A stretch of DNA of 64,000 nucleotides from JBMHDW01 sp049889175. GTDB taxonomy: Bacteria; Pseudomonadota; Gammaproteobacteria; Comchoanobacterales; Comchoanobacteraceae. Each line of letters begins with the position of its first letter. Within the stretch, counting starts at the first letter, position 1. This document shows, piece after piece, positions 52,535 through 62,710 of the stretch. The translations under genes and the position numbers were made by a program. The DNA lies in assembly GCA_049889175.1 (NCBI GenBank), contig JBMHDW010000001.1, positions 124,001 to 188,000 of the forward strand, read 5' to 3'. The notes beneath the pieces were generated by a model. That model was given only the letters and a program-made list of their open reading frames with translations. It had not been told where the DNA came from and did no database searches.

Positions 52535-53815
52535 ACTCAACTCACCATCATGAACGTTATAGGCAAATAATTCAGCATAACGCCCCCAGCTAATCAGCGT
52601 TTTTAACACATCGTTTGCCGCATCCTCACTTAGAAAGGGCTGCAATACCTCTAGAAAATACTTTTCATGAACACAATGAGTGTCAGATTGTTTCAACTGA
52701 TTAACCATATGACGTATCATAGGAATATGGTCTTTAATTTGTCGTGCAAAAATTTGTTTTCTTTCTAAAATACTAGACTCTGCAACCATTTGACCAACAT
52801 AAGTTGCTTTAATTTCGCCATCATTAATCGATGCAAACTTTAAAACCTCTAATGCCTCAGTAATGGGTAACAATTGATCTAAATCTAAATGAACCTGCTC
52901 AACTAACTCTGCTAAATCAACAGCACCACCATCAAAATCATCAACCAATGTTTCTAATAAACCGATTATATTGGCAATATCAGCATTCGGTAGCCGATAC
53001 CCCAAATCTAATTTTTTTTGTTGTGCTCGCTTCGCCGCTTTTGCTGCATTTGCTTCAGTAATTCGACTGTAAATCTCATCAACTAATTGCTGCATAGGTT
53101 GCTCATGATCCCATCGTGGTTGCTTAATAGTTACCTCTAAATAACTGTGAACTTGCCCAGGGTTGTGAGAAAAGATGATGATTCGATCAGCCATCAAGGC
53201 TGCTTCTTCAATATTATGGGTAACCATCAATATGTTTTTTAATTGACTTTTTTGACTGTGCCATAAATCTAATAAATCATTTCTCAAGTTATCTGCTGTC
53301 AAAACATCTAAAGCTGAAAATGGCTCGTCCATTAAAAGCACCTCAGGCTCCACAACCAAAGCTCTAGCCAACCCCACACGTTGCTTCATACCACCTGAAA
53401 GCTCCTTTGGGTATGCGGATTCAAAACCATCCATACCTACCATATCAATTGCTGCAAGAGCCCTCTGCCGACATTCTGAAGCACTCACACCCTTAGCTTC
53501 CAAACCTAGCTCAACATTTTGTAATACGCTTAACCAAGGCATGAGTGCAAAATGCTGGAAGACCATACTTAAATGAGGCATTGGCCCATTTATCACCTCA
53601 CCATGATGCAAAACATTACCTGATGATGGTGGTATTAACCCGGCAATAATGCGTAATAAAGTTGATTTTCCAGACCCAGATGTACCTAAAAGTGCTACAA
53701 TTTCTCCCTCATAAAGCGATAAGTTGACTTCTTTTAAGACATCAATAGCCCTTCCTTCTTTTTTAAAGGCTTTATGAACATTAACAACATCAATCAGTAT
53801 TTTTTTTTCGCTCAT
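52517..53815 (-). CDS. NitT/TauT-type ABC transporter ATPase with C-terminal AAA-associated domain
   Basis: 432 residues. ATPase domain: Walker A LLGTSGSGKSTLLRI, signature ELSGGMKQRVGLARALV, Walker B VLLMDEPFSALD, then switch MVTHNIEEAA. Residues about 290-430 form an extra domain (LDLGYRLPNADIANIIGLLE), matching the AAA-associated C-terminal domain found with duplicated-permease anion transporters. GAGGGG precedes the ATG, 2 bases past the permease stop. Confidence 0.9.
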   Translation of the reverse strand: MSEKKILIDVVNVHKAFKKEGRAIDVLKEVNLSLYEGEIVALLGTSGSGKSTLLRIIAGLIPPSSGNVLHHGEVINGPMPHLSMVFQHFALMPWLSVLQNVELGLEAKGVSASECRQRALAAIDMVGMDGFESAYPKELSGGMKQRVGLARALVVEPEVLLMDEPFSALDVLTADNLRNDLLDLWHSQKSQLKNILMVTHNIEEAALMADRIIIFSHNPGQVHSYLEVTIKQPRWDHEQPMQQLVDEIYSRITEANAAKAAKRAQQKKLDLGYRLPNADIANIIGLLETLVDDFDGGAVDLAELVEQVHLDLDQLLPITEALEVLKFASINDGEIKATYVGQMVAESSILERKQIFARQIKDHIPMIRHMVNQLKQSDTHCVHEKYFLEVLQPFLSEDAANDVLKTLISWGRYAELFAYNVHDGELSLDNPQ

Positions 53816-53816
53816 C

Positions 53817-55526
53817 TTACCCCTCATGTTTAAAATGCTGCTCAGCATAACGATATAATGGCATCCATACTAATCGATTGATCAAGAGTACATACAAACA
53901 CATCACAATAACACCCAGCGTCAATTTCAGCCCATGGTCACCTGCCTCAACAATATACGTTCCTAATCCTGCAGCCGAAATCCTTTGATCACCATATTTG
54001 ATTACCTCAACAACAACAGTGGCATTCCAAGCACCACCTGCGGCAGCCATCATACCTGTAATAATGGATGGGAATAAGCCGGGCAAAATAAGCTTTTTCC
54101 ACTTTAACCACCCACTTAATTTAAGCATTTTAGCCGCCTGGTGCAAATTTTTAGGTAGCATTTGAGTACCAGCAATAACATTAAATAAAATATACCACTG
54201 ACATCCCAAAACAATCAGTGGTGATAACCAAATAGATGGATTTAATTGAAACAATATGATCTGACTGACAAAAAAGGGATACAGAAAATTAGGTGGAATA
54301 GAAGCCAAAAACTGAATAATAGGCTGTATCCAATTGGAAACTTTAGGTCGTTGACCAATCCACACACCTATAGGCAACCATAACAATGTACTTAGGCCAA
54401 TAAATATCATCACACGGAGAGAGCTATACAAACCGAGTAACAACACATGAGGAATGTCTTGCCAAACATCATTGACAGCTTCATCGTGAAATAATTGCCA
54501 CAACATTACAAACATTTTGATCAATAAAAATCCAGAGATACAAATCATCACAAATGACATAAATCGACGCACTTTCGGCAATGATGGAACCTTTCTGGGC
54601 CGAACAACGATACGCCCACGCAGCCAATGATCACGGCACCAGCGCACTAAGCTCTTACCACCCTTGGACACCCACTTTGCGTTACTGAATAATCGGACCA
54701 CCCATGGCTTTTTCTTCTTGCCCTCTGTTTGTGTCATGTAATTCAAAGGACGAAAAACCAACTGGTCGAAGACAATAATCACTAAAAACATAGTAAACCA
54801 AGAGGCTAAAATAGCACTGGTATCTTGAAGGCCATTTGCTTTATCTAAGTAAGATCCTAACCCCGGCAAATGAAAAACCATATCCTTTTTAATTTCAATA
54901 ACCTCACAAGCAACAACAACGAACCAGCTCGCTGATAATGACATCATCATATTCCACGATAACAAGGGCAAAGCAAAAGGAAACTCAATACGCCAAAAGG
55001 TTTGCCAAGCACTCAAACCATTTATCTTTGCAACTTCATAATATTGCTTTGGCACTGTTTTCAAGCTCTGGTAAAAACTTAAAATCATGTTCCATACCTG
55101 AGCCGTAATAATCACAAAAACAGCAGCCCACTCAAATCCAATCACGCCGCCGTTAAAAGATGTAAATAAAAACAGCCCTACCATTTGTTGGTACCCCAAT
55201 GCAGGGATTGACTGCAAAATATCAATAGCAGGTAAAATAATCATCTCTGAAAATTTATGCTTGGCAGCTAAAGTTCCAATCACCAAAGTAATCACTAACG
55301 AAAATAAAATACCTAAAACCATTCGAAATAAACTTCGAATGGCATATCCCAACAAATACCAGCGATCAAGTGAGATATCATCAGGTTGCAGTGCTTGTCG
55401 CTCAACCATATGATGTGTACTGTATGCTAAGAGCAATAAACTTGAAATGATAACAACGCCGGCAGCAATATCCCAGTAATTAGGAACACTGACCGAAATA
55501 TCTTTGCGACTGAATAAATTAAACAT
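53817..55526 (-). CDS. ABC transporter permease, duplicated two-domain (COG4986 type)
   Basis: 569 residues with two binding-protein-dependent permease domains in tandem. The first EAA-like loop is YYEVAKINGLSAWQTFWRIEFPFALPL near residue 165; the second is LHQAAKMLKLSGWLKWKKLILPGLFPSI near 475. Together with the ATPase this is the anion-transport type (nitrate/sulfonate/bicarbonate relatives) in which one protein holds both permeases. No substrate-binding protein gene is adjacent. Confidence 0.88.
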   Translation of the reverse strand: MFNLFSRKDISVSVPNYWDIAAGVVIISSLLLLAYSTHHMVERQALQPDDISLDRWYLLGYAIRSLFRMVLGILFSLVITLVIGTLAAKHKFSEMIILPAIDILQSIPALGYQQMVGLFLFTSFNGGVIGFEWAAVFVIITAQVWNMILSFYQSLKTVPKQYYEVAKINGLSAWQTFWRIEFPFALPLLSWNMMMSLSASWFVVVACEVIEIKKDMVFHLPGLGSYLDKANGLQDTSAILASWFTMFLVIIVFDQLVFRPLNYMTQTEGKKKKPWVVRLFSNAKWVSKGGKSLVRWCRDHWLRGRIVVRPRKVPSLPKVRRFMSFVMICISGFLLIKMFVMLWQLFHDEAVNDVWQDIPHVLLLGLYSSLRVMIFIGLSTLLWLPIGVWIGQRPKVSNWIQPIIQFLASIPPNFLYPFFVSQIILFQLNPSIWLSPLIVLGCQWYILFNVIAGTQMLPKNLHQAAKMLKLSGWLKWKKLILPGLFPSIITGMMAAAGGAWNATVVVEVIKYGDQRISAAGLGTYIVEAGDHGLKLTLGVIVMCLYVLLINRLVWMPLYRYAEQHFKHEG

Positions 55527-55627
55527 AAAAACCTTGGCGCTATTTTATGTCATCATTGGTTAAATCTCAAGATATCCTTGCATTGGTTATGTATTTAAGG
55601 AAAAATAATAATTACAAGGATGAACAA

Positions 55628-56488
55628 ATGACTCAACATATCTTATTAACTGGTGGCACTGGACTATTAGGCAAACAGCTCATACAAGATAACAGTACAG
55701 CACGAATCACGAATATTAGTCGCCAAAAATCAATGGGTATAACTTGGGATCAACTGGAAAATTTAGACCTCTCAACCATCACTCATGTTGTACACTTGGC
55801 TGGTGAAAACATCGCCAGGCAGCGTTGGTCAACTTCATTCAAAGAGAAGTTATATACCAGTCGTGCAGATACATTAAATCAACTCAGTTTAGTTTTAAAA
55901 AAAGCCCCTAAACTTGAGCAGGTTATCATTGCATCTGGTAGTTCTGTATATGGCTTATACAAAAGTGATCATTCCACTTGGACTGAATCTAAAACATTGG
56001 CTAATGACAACCATTTTTTCTGTCAGTTAGCACGACGACTTGAAGAAAATGCAACATCATTAGCATTACCTAATATCACCTTCTTACGTCTGGGGGTTGT
56101 GTTATCACCTTTTGGGGGCGCACTACCAAAACTAGCTCTGCCCTTTCGCTTCAAAATCGGCCTTAAGCTTAACAAAAAAAGCATACCACTATCTTGGATA
56201 GCTTTGAGTGATACTTCTGCCGCTATTCGCTATATTATCGACCATAAACTCTATGGTCCAATCAATTGTGTAGCTCCTCAACATACTCATTTTGGTGATT
56301 TATATAGTGTCCTAAAAACCCATTACCGACCTTTGTTTTCTTTGAAGCTACCAAAGATATTTTCTTGGCCATTAGGTGAAATGGCACAATCGACTATTCA
56401 CCTTGGTCAACACAGTTATCCAGAGCGATTACTTGAAGCTGGCTTCAAATTTCAATACCCTGTGCTTAGCACTAGGGTCGTTTCTTAG
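55628..56488 (+). CDS. TIGR01777-family NAD-dependent epimerase (YfcH-like)
   Basis: 286 residues. Short Rossmann start LLTGGTGLLGKQLIQ, THVVHLAGENIARQRWS, SGSSVYG with the catalytic Ser, LRLGVVLSPFGGALPKLALPF and PLSWIALSDTSAAIRYII are the hallmarks of the family. Length matches (about 300). Function is unknown; the usual Tyr of YxxxK is not in the standard place, as in other members. AAGGA precedes the ATG at 55628; an in-frame ATG at 55547 adds a non-homologous tail. Confidence 0.88.
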   Translation: MTQHILLTGGTGLLGKQLIQDNSTARITNISRQKSMGITWDQLENLDLSTITHVVHLAGENIARQRWSTSFKEKLYTSRADTLNQLSLVLKKAPKLEQVIIASGSSVYGLYKSDHSTWTESKTLANDNHFFCQLARRLEENATSLALPNITFLRLGVVLSPFGGALPKLALPFRFKIGLKLNKKSIPLSWIALSDTSAAIRYIIDHKLYGPINCVAPQHTHFGDLYSVLKTHYRPLFSLKLPKIFSWPLGEMAQSTIHLGQHSYPERLLEAGFKFQYPVLSTRVVS

Positions 56489-59400
56489 AGGATGTCTGAG
56501 GACCCTTTAAATCCTTTTTCTCCTCATCTAAATTATTTTTATCAACGCTCTTAACCTTAAGTTGAGCATCCAAATCTACTGCACGAATAGGGTCAACTTC
56601 TTTCCTTCTGGATACTGGATTAGTTGTTAACATATCTTTAGACTCTTCCGCATTATGTTTGATCTTATCATTGCTGTGTGATTCTCTTAAATTTCTGAAC
56701 CATTCATGATATTCTCCCGCATTATGTTTGATCGTATCATCGCTATCATTTTCTATTAATTGAGTTAGCACTTTTTGAATTCTATTGTAATAATCTTCTG
56801 ATGAAATTGCCAAACGCTGAATACCCTGACAATTTAAGACCTGAACATTGCCACTTTCTACTAAAAATTCAACACATGTAAATTTATTTTCTTTAATTAT
56901 CTCAGAATCACCTTCTTTTATGTCAATATTGTTTACTATTAGTTTATCTTCAATCTTAGAGCCTAATATCACACTTTTCATCTTTATTTTTTGACTTAGA
57001 CTCATTTTCTTATCTGACGATAGACTCTCTTTTATATATTGAGAAGGATCAACATTCGAATAATATGCTTCAAAAAACATCGGTTTTATTTGATCTAAAC
57101 TCTCAAAACCATCCAATATTTCGTCAAGCTTTCCTTGTTTAGCACTAGAAACAATAATATTATTTAAAGCCATTTTATCACCTAACTCAAAACACCTTCT
57201 GATTAAACGAATGCTATTAGGTATATTTAAATCCTTCAATTGTTCAACATCAAGTGTTAACATATAGTCAATAACCATTTGTTCTATTGGCTTATCCCCT
57301 TTCTCAAATACTAATGATTGATTAATATCATGATTATTAATGTGCTTTAAAAACTTAATGTCATCTTTTTTATTCAATTGCCACATGCCTTTTGAATATT
57401 GCCCGATACTCAATGCAGCCAAACTTAAGACAGCAATACCCAAACCCAATAAGAAAAAAGGATTGATAGCCACCACTAAGACTGATGCCAGTCCTAAAGC
57501 TGAAAACCCGATCATTGAAATACCAGCTATCAACATTGGTAAAGAAAACATTAATCCTGAAATGACATCAGATCTTTGTTTTTTTAAAGATTCTTCTCTA
57601 AATTTTTTTATAATGTTCTTCATTCCCATTGGAAGGCTTGCATAGCTCAGACCAACTTTAAGATTGTAATTCTCATCAACTTCAACATTTTCTTTGTCTA
57701 ACCAAACCTTCATCGTGCCTACATCATCATCTACAATTTTAACACTGGTGGTTTTTACGTTCTCTATCAAATCATCAACATCATTCATTGCAGTCAAGCA
57801 CTCTATAACATATTCTTTTTGGAATCTCTTATTAGCTTCTTGAGCAATGCGATCCTGCCAATTTATCGGTGGCTTAATACCAGCGTTTAACAATAGACAA
57901 ATAACATCCCACTGAGATTGTGAAATATATGGTTTATTATTTCTTACGCTTGGATAAAAGTCTGATTCAGCTATGATCTCAAATTCAGATAACAAAGCTT
58001 TCAATCGTAACAAATCAGTTGGATCTGATTCATCTCGTCTTACCATTTTTTTTATCAAATTTTCAATATGATCATAATTATGAGGTTGCTCATCTAATTC
58101 TATTATTTTCTTAAGATTTTTAAGGGCTCTTTCATCTACTTTAGTTTCAGATGAAGAAAGTAAGGAAAGAATCACATCAATATTCATTATTTCTTTTCTT
58201 AATATAAACTTAATTAATTTTGGGTCATCTGATTCTAAAGATGCTATGCAAAGTTGCCTCCATTGATCGGTGGTTATGGCTTCTAAAAGTTGCCTCCATT
58301 GATCGGTGGTTATGAGTTCTAAATGACTTAATGTATGGCTTGGATCAATTTCATCCACAAGACGCTTAAATGTTATTTTGGAAATCTCATTACCAGCTTT
58401 GAATGTCTTATCGCTTAGCTCTCTATCAATATATTCATTTATCATATCTTCAGGCAATTCTTCCTGAAGACTTTTTAATAAATCTCTTTTTAAAAATACA
58501 CGATCTCTTAAACATTGCTGAAATGTCATGTTGATCAATGGATCTTCTGTAAATTTTGTGATCTGGGTCTCAATGTTTTCTAAAACTTTATTATTTGCTT
58601 CTATCTCCTTTTTCGCAGCTTCAATATTTTTCTGGAATTTTTCTTCACCTTTTTGTTTAAATGCCTCAATATGAGTTAAACATGTTTGATTATTTTGTTC
58701 AAAAACTCTTTTTTCATCTTTGAGCTTTTTTATTGTCTTGTGATGCTCTTTTTCAAAAGGCTTAAGTGTCAAAACATGTCTTATATATGGATGAATAGCA
58801 TCATCCATTAAGTCATCATGATAAATGTAACCTCCAAGCCCTAATTTTTTACCCAGAATATTCTTTAAGTTTGACTTACTTAATGCCTTCTTGAATAACT
58901 CACCTTTAGTTTGTGGATAAAGGTCATATTCTTCAAAGAACTCCAATAATGTTTCATCGACCAAATCTTGATCAATATTGGCTCTTCCTTCACTAACTTT
59001 AACTTTATCATTTGAATAACTAAATAATTTAAACCATGACCGCCACTGATTATCTGATAAAAAACATGATTTTTTAATTTTATTTCGCTGGTAAAGCAAA
59101 ATACCAGTCATGACCACACTATATCCAACCAAAATCAATGATATAAATGGGCTCAATATTGCCAAAGGGATTAATGTTACTAAGGTGATGGATGATAAAA
59201 CCAATAGACCTATCAGTATATTCAAACCATTTGGAATACCCATTAACTTTAATCGACTTTTATATTTATTTTGAGATCGTAAATGCTGTTCTGACATTAA
59301 CTTTTGAATCTTCTCTGGAAGCGTAATGATACCCAATTGTCCCTTGATTTTTGGCTCTACGCCATCTATCTCTACATGCCAATATTTTGAATTTCGCCAA

Positions 59401-61706
59401 AGATAAGTAAAAGTGTCTTTAATCTTAAAATCCAATTCGGTTTTTACTCCTAAAAGACGTGGTATTTGATCTAATGTTCTAACACGTATTGATTGAGGAA
59501 CTGCGCTCCTTATCGTTACGTCGTTACCTTTATACTCAGTCAATCTGATGAGCTCTTGGTAAATTTCATTTTTATTATCATTGATCAGTTCCTTATTTGT
59601 TGAAATCTTGTTAAATTGTTCATCAATCCTTTTTTTCTCTTTGATGACATCATTAAAATTAATCTTTCGACGACCTCTTTGACTCATATTAAATGATAAA
59701 TCCTTATGCATGGCCCATCGCTCAATATCATCCTTACTGTAACCTAAACTGATGGCTATTCTTTTTATGTTCTGACTAAACTCTTTATTTTCTTGTCTAG
59801 ACTCTTCATCTTCAATATCTTCTCTAAGGCTGCCTTTATACATCAATGCAAAATCAATCAGCTGCTTTCCAGATATTTTGTGTTTTTTAACATCAATCTG
59901 AGTAGCAATACTGACCCTGGTGCTGTAAATGAAAATGGGATTGAATATAGGGGCTACCCCTTCTAAAAAATTTGACATCATCAACCATTCACTAAACAAT
60001 AATTCCTTTGACATCAACTGTTCCATTAAATCATTTTTACTTTGTGACAGCTGATTGATAAAATGAGAATCTTTTTCTACCAATGAAAGTGCATCCTCAG
60101 GGATGCTTAAACCCTCTAAGAATGATTTATTTTCAGGATCAGCTATGAACTTAATCAAGTTATCCAGTTTAGGGCTTTCTAAATCATCTATTAGCTTTTG
60201 TCTTGATTCACAAACCTTAAGATACTCTTGAATGTCTTTTGGAACATCTCCCTGGTCCACACAATCTTGATTTACACTTTTCCAAAGGTATCGAGATTTA
60301 TCAATTTCTGAGAGTCTTTGTAAGTCTTCATTATGATCTAAATAAGGTTTAATCCTTTTATATTGATACTTTATCTTCTCAAGATCATCCACTTGAATAT
60401 CTGCATATGTTTCTAATCCTTTTTCTAGGTATTGCCACATCATTTTATCTTCAGCTGAGACACTTTGTAAACTATCATGAATTTTATTTATATTTTCTTC
60501 GTACAAACCACCTAACTGTTTATATGCGCTTTGAGTTGCGTCCTTTCTTTCAAAAAGACCTTCATAAATCATGATAACAGCAGGCATTTGATCCAACTTT
60601 ATAGACTGATCACCTACTATTTGTCTCACTATGTCTAGAGTGTCCTTAGATAACACAGAGGGCTTGTTTGTCATGCCTTCAGTAATATCAATTATGACTC
60701 CCCAATCATCTGCAGAAACACTTAAATCTTTATGAGTTACTTTTTGATAAATAGCTTTACGAAATTCTTTTTCAACCAAATCATTATCAGCAAAAATTGT
60801 TTTTACATCCTCCCACTGACGGTTATCAACGAGCTTCTCAATATGTTGTTCCAGTTTTTTATTGACACCTTGAAGCTTGTAAAGGGTATCATCACCACCA
60901 ACTATATTATCTTCAATTATCTCTTTTCTTAATCGCTTAAAAAAACTTGTTAAAAAAGGCTCACGAAGCAATCTACCCCATGCCACTTGATCATAATTAT
61001 CTGATGGCAATTTGATAAGAAAATCATACATTTTCTCATAAATAGTTTTTATATTTATCTCTTTAGTATTAACCTGATCATCTAAATCCTGACCAGGGCC
61101 AATATATGTTGATTCAGTGTCACTATCCCAATCATCATCACTAGTATTATAACTTATTGTGGTATCAGAATCATCGATTAGATCATTAATATTTTGCACG
61201 TTTTCGATGGTCAAAGCATTATCATTGTATTCTAAATCAGTATCTCCTTCTATGTCATTATCACTCCATGAATATAGCATCATCAATAACACATCAAATG
61301 TTTCAATATTATTGATGTGCCATTCAATGCCAGGTATGTCGAAAAGACATAAAGCCATCTCGTAGTAATCATCATGATTTTTCGTTGCTTCTACTAGAAT
61401 TGCTGATAGATCTAATTTACTTTGTTCGTTCCAATCAGCAAAACTACTGACAGCGGTTAATTGTGCTATAATATTGAAATAGAAAACATCATCTTTTTCT
61501 AATTGAGCCAAATATGATCTGATTCCATTCAAACCATCTGGTAGCTTATTCGGATTTAACGATGATATTTTTTGACTTAACTCATCATCACTTGCTTCAA
61601 CCTCAATATTCAAAAACTCATCTGAAAAGTCACCTTTACGGCACACCAAACGATCCAAACACAATGTTTTTGCCAAATACTTTAAGCTTTCTACAGGATT
61701 ATACAT
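56472..61706 (-). CDS. Giant orphan protein (about 1744 residues) with two membrane hairpins
   Basis: It is not recognised. From the N-terminus: a helical region, an extremely acidic stretch near residues 170-235 (DDWDSDTESTYIGPGQDLDD), a long helical soluble region, a hydrophobic hairpin near 860-910 (GLNILIGLLVLSSITLVTLI), a coiled coil near 1010-1060, a 12-residue tandem duplication (ITTDQWRQLLEA) near 1145, a second hydrophobic block near 1390-1445, and a basic, polar tail. GGGAG seven bases before the ATG at 61706 decides the start. Size, modular helices and hairpins suggest a secreted host-interaction protein. Confidence 0.8.
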   Translation of the reverse strand: MYNPVESLKYLAKTLCLDRLVCRKGDFSDEFLNIEVEASDDELSQKISSLNPNKLPDGLNGIRSYLAQLEKDDVFYFNIIAQLTAVSSFADWNEQSKLDLSAILVEATKNHDDYYEMALCLFDIPGIEWHINNIETFDVLLMMLYSWSDNDIEGDTDLEYNDNALTIENVQNINDLIDDSDTTISYNTSDDDWDSDTESTYIGPGQDLDDQVNTKEINIKTIYEKMYDFLIKLPSDNYDQVAWGRLLREPFLTSFFKRLRKEIIEDNIVGGDDTLYKLQGVNKKLEQHIEKLVDNRQWEDVKTIFADNDLVEKEFRKAIYQKVTHKDLSVSADDWGVIIDITEGMTNKPSVLSKDTLDIVRQIVGDQSIKLDQMPAVIMIYEGLFERKDATQSAYKQLGGLYEENINKIHDSLQSVSAEDKMMWQYLEKGLETYADIQVDDLEKIKYQYKRIKPYLDHNEDLQRLSEIDKSRYLWKSVNQDCVDQGDVPKDIQEYLKVCESRQKLIDDLESPKLDNLIKFIADPENKSFLEGLSIPEDALSLVEKDSHFINQLSQSKNDLMEQLMSKELLFSEWLMMSNFLEGVAPIFNPIFIYSTRVSIATQIDVKKHKISGKQLIDFALMYKGSLREDIEDEESRQENKEFSQNIKRIAISLGYSKDDIERWAMHKDLSFNMSQRGRRKINFNDVIKEKKRIDEQFNKISTNKELINDNKNEIYQELIRLTEYKGNDVTIRSAVPQSIRVRTLDQIPRLLGVKTELDFKIKDTFTYLWRNSKYWHVEIDGVEPKIKGQLGIITLPEKIQKLMSEQHLRSQNKYKSRLKLMGIPNGLNILIGLLVLSSITLVTLIPLAILSPFISLILVGYSVVMTGILLYQRNKIKKSCFLSDNQWRSWFKLFSYSNDKVKVSEGRANIDQDLVDETLLEFFEEYDLYPQTKGELFKKALSKSNLKNILGKKLGLGGYIYHDDLMDDAIHPYIRHVLTLKPFEKEHHKTIKKLKDEKRVFEQNNQTCLTHIEAFKQKGEEKFQKNIEAAKKEIEANNKVLENIETQITKFTEDPLINMTFQQCLRDRVFLKRDLLKSLQEELPEDMINEYIDRELSDKTFKAGNEISKITFKRLVDEIDPSHTLSHLELITTDQWRQLLEAITTDQWRQLCIASLESDDPKLIKFILRKEIMNIDVILSLLSSSETKVDERALKNLKKIIELDEQPHNYDHIENLIKKMVRRDESDPTDLLRLKALLSEFEIIAESDFYPSVRNNKPYISQSQWDVICLLLNAGIKPPINWQDRIAQEANKRFQKEYVIECLTAMNDVDDLIENVKTTSVKIVDDDVGTMKVWLDKENVEVDENYNLKVGLSYASLPMGMKNIIKKFREESLKKQRSDVISGLMFSLPMLIAGISMIGFSALGLASVLVVAINPFFLLGLGIAVLSLAALSIGQYSKGMWQLNKKDDIKFLKHINNHDINQSLVFEKGDKPIEQMVIDYMLTLDVEQLKDLNIPNSIRLIRRCFELGDKMALNNIIVSSAKQGKLDEILDGFESLDQIKPMFFEAYYSNVDPSQYIKESLSSDKKMSLSQKIKMKSVILGSKIEDKLIVNNIDIKEGDSEIIKENKFTCVEFLVESGNVQVLNCQGIQRLAISSEDYYNRIQKVLTQLIENDSDDTIKHNAGEYHEWFRNLRESHSNDKIKHNAEESKDMLTTNPVSRRKEVDPIRAVDLDAQLKVKSVDKNNLDEEKKDLKGPQTSSKKRP
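58252..58323 (-). repeat. 36-base in-frame tandem duplication in the giant gene
   Basis: Two consecutive copies of a 36-base unit (offset 58252 to 58288) with one or two changes encode ITTDQWRQLLEA and a near copy. The near-identity points to a recent duplication. Confidence 0.85.
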
Positions 61707-61879
61707 TTCTTTCTCCCAAGGTTTGTATAGACCAAAATGAGGAAAAAAACATACTTTTTTGCCTTTTGCACAAAAAATCACTCATATACAGCATAAAAGA
61801 CAAGCATATATCTCACATTATTATTTGACATTAACCAGTATTGATATACATTAATATAACGGAAACGGAGTATTTTATT

Positions 61880-62710
61880 ATGACTGGAACTCATACACCC
61901 TTTAACAAAGAGAAAATCACTGATCATAACCCTCAAAATATAAATGAATACCTGTCTCCACAACACGCATATCCTCATCAAATCATCAAGATTACATCAT
62001 TGATTTTGATAATTATTTCGCTCATATATTTTCCTATCTATCTATCAGTATCCAATGTAATGATTTCTTTATTGTTTAACCCCTTCTTAGCGAAGCTACT
62101 GATTGGAGCCGACTTAATCTTCTTATTTTTAACTGCTCGAATCATTGTAAGAGAACAACATCAAAAAAACCCAATAAAAATACTAAACACATGGGCCGAA
62201 AAACTTGATCCTAAAAACAAACAAAATGGTGTTAACAAAAATAAAACTGCTTATTTAGTGTTAGACAAATTAAACACATGGGCCGGAGATCTTGTCCCTA
62301 AAAACAAACAAAATGGTGTTAACAAAAATAAAACTGCTTATTTAGTAGCCAATCAAAATCAAGATACAATCACTGACAATCATCCACAGTATCATGTGAA
62401 ACCTAGTTCAAAAGGGGGCAGTAATCAGCCTAAAAATACTCATCACCTCAACGATAAAAAGAACAACATTGGCGATGATCATACTTTGGAAAGCTCATTA
62501 CAACATTATCCTCAACCATTAAGCTCAAAAGAACTTAAGACAACAAATTCCATCACTGAAGAAAAACCAGATCACCACAAAGGTACAAAGAAAGGTTTGG
62601 GTTTACTAAAGTCCGTTTTTAAAAAAAAGAAAAAAAGAAAGAAAGCTAAAAATAGGCAACATACCAACAAAAATAAAAGAAGGAATGGAGCCCAGGGTTC
62701 TATAGGATAA
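61880..62710 (+). CDS. Orphan membrane-anchored protein with basic tail
   Basis: 276 residues. Two hydrophobic helices lie at about residues 35-85 (ITSLILIIISLIYFPIYLS, AKLLIGADLIFLFLTA). Then come two copies of a 29-residue unit (NTWAEKLDPKNKQNGVNKNK and its repeat), a polar linker and a very basic C-terminus (FKKKKKRKKAKNRQ) that looks like a nuclear-localisation or nucleic-acid-binding patch. GGAG lies nine bases before the ATG at 61880. It is divergent from the giant gene. It is not recognised; a host-directed role is plausible but unproven. Confidence 0.72.
   Translation: MTGTHTPFNKEKITDHNPQNINEYLSPQHAYPHQIIKITSLILIIISLIYFPIYLSVSNVMISLLFNPFLAKLLIGADLIFLFLTARIIVREQHQKNPIKILNTWAEKLDPKNKQNGVNKNKTAYLVLDKLNTWAGDLVPKNKQNGVNKNKTAYLVANQNQDTITDNHPQYHVKPSSKGGSNQPKNTHHLNDKKNNIGDDHTLESSLQHYPQPLSSKELKTTNSITEEKPDHHKGTKKGLGLLKSVFKKKKKRKKAKNRQHTNKNKRRNGAQGSIG
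62185..62346 (+). repeat. 87-base in-frame tandem repeat
   Basis: Units starting at 62185 and 62272 are nearly identical, encoding NTWAxxLxPKNKQNGVNKNK and the following TAYLV. The second unit is slightly shorter. Confidence 0.85.

Noticed and set aside
58252..58323. CRISPR-like repeat
   Set aside because: It is a two-copy in-frame coding duplication without spacers; no CRISPR array or cas gene was seen anywhere in the window.
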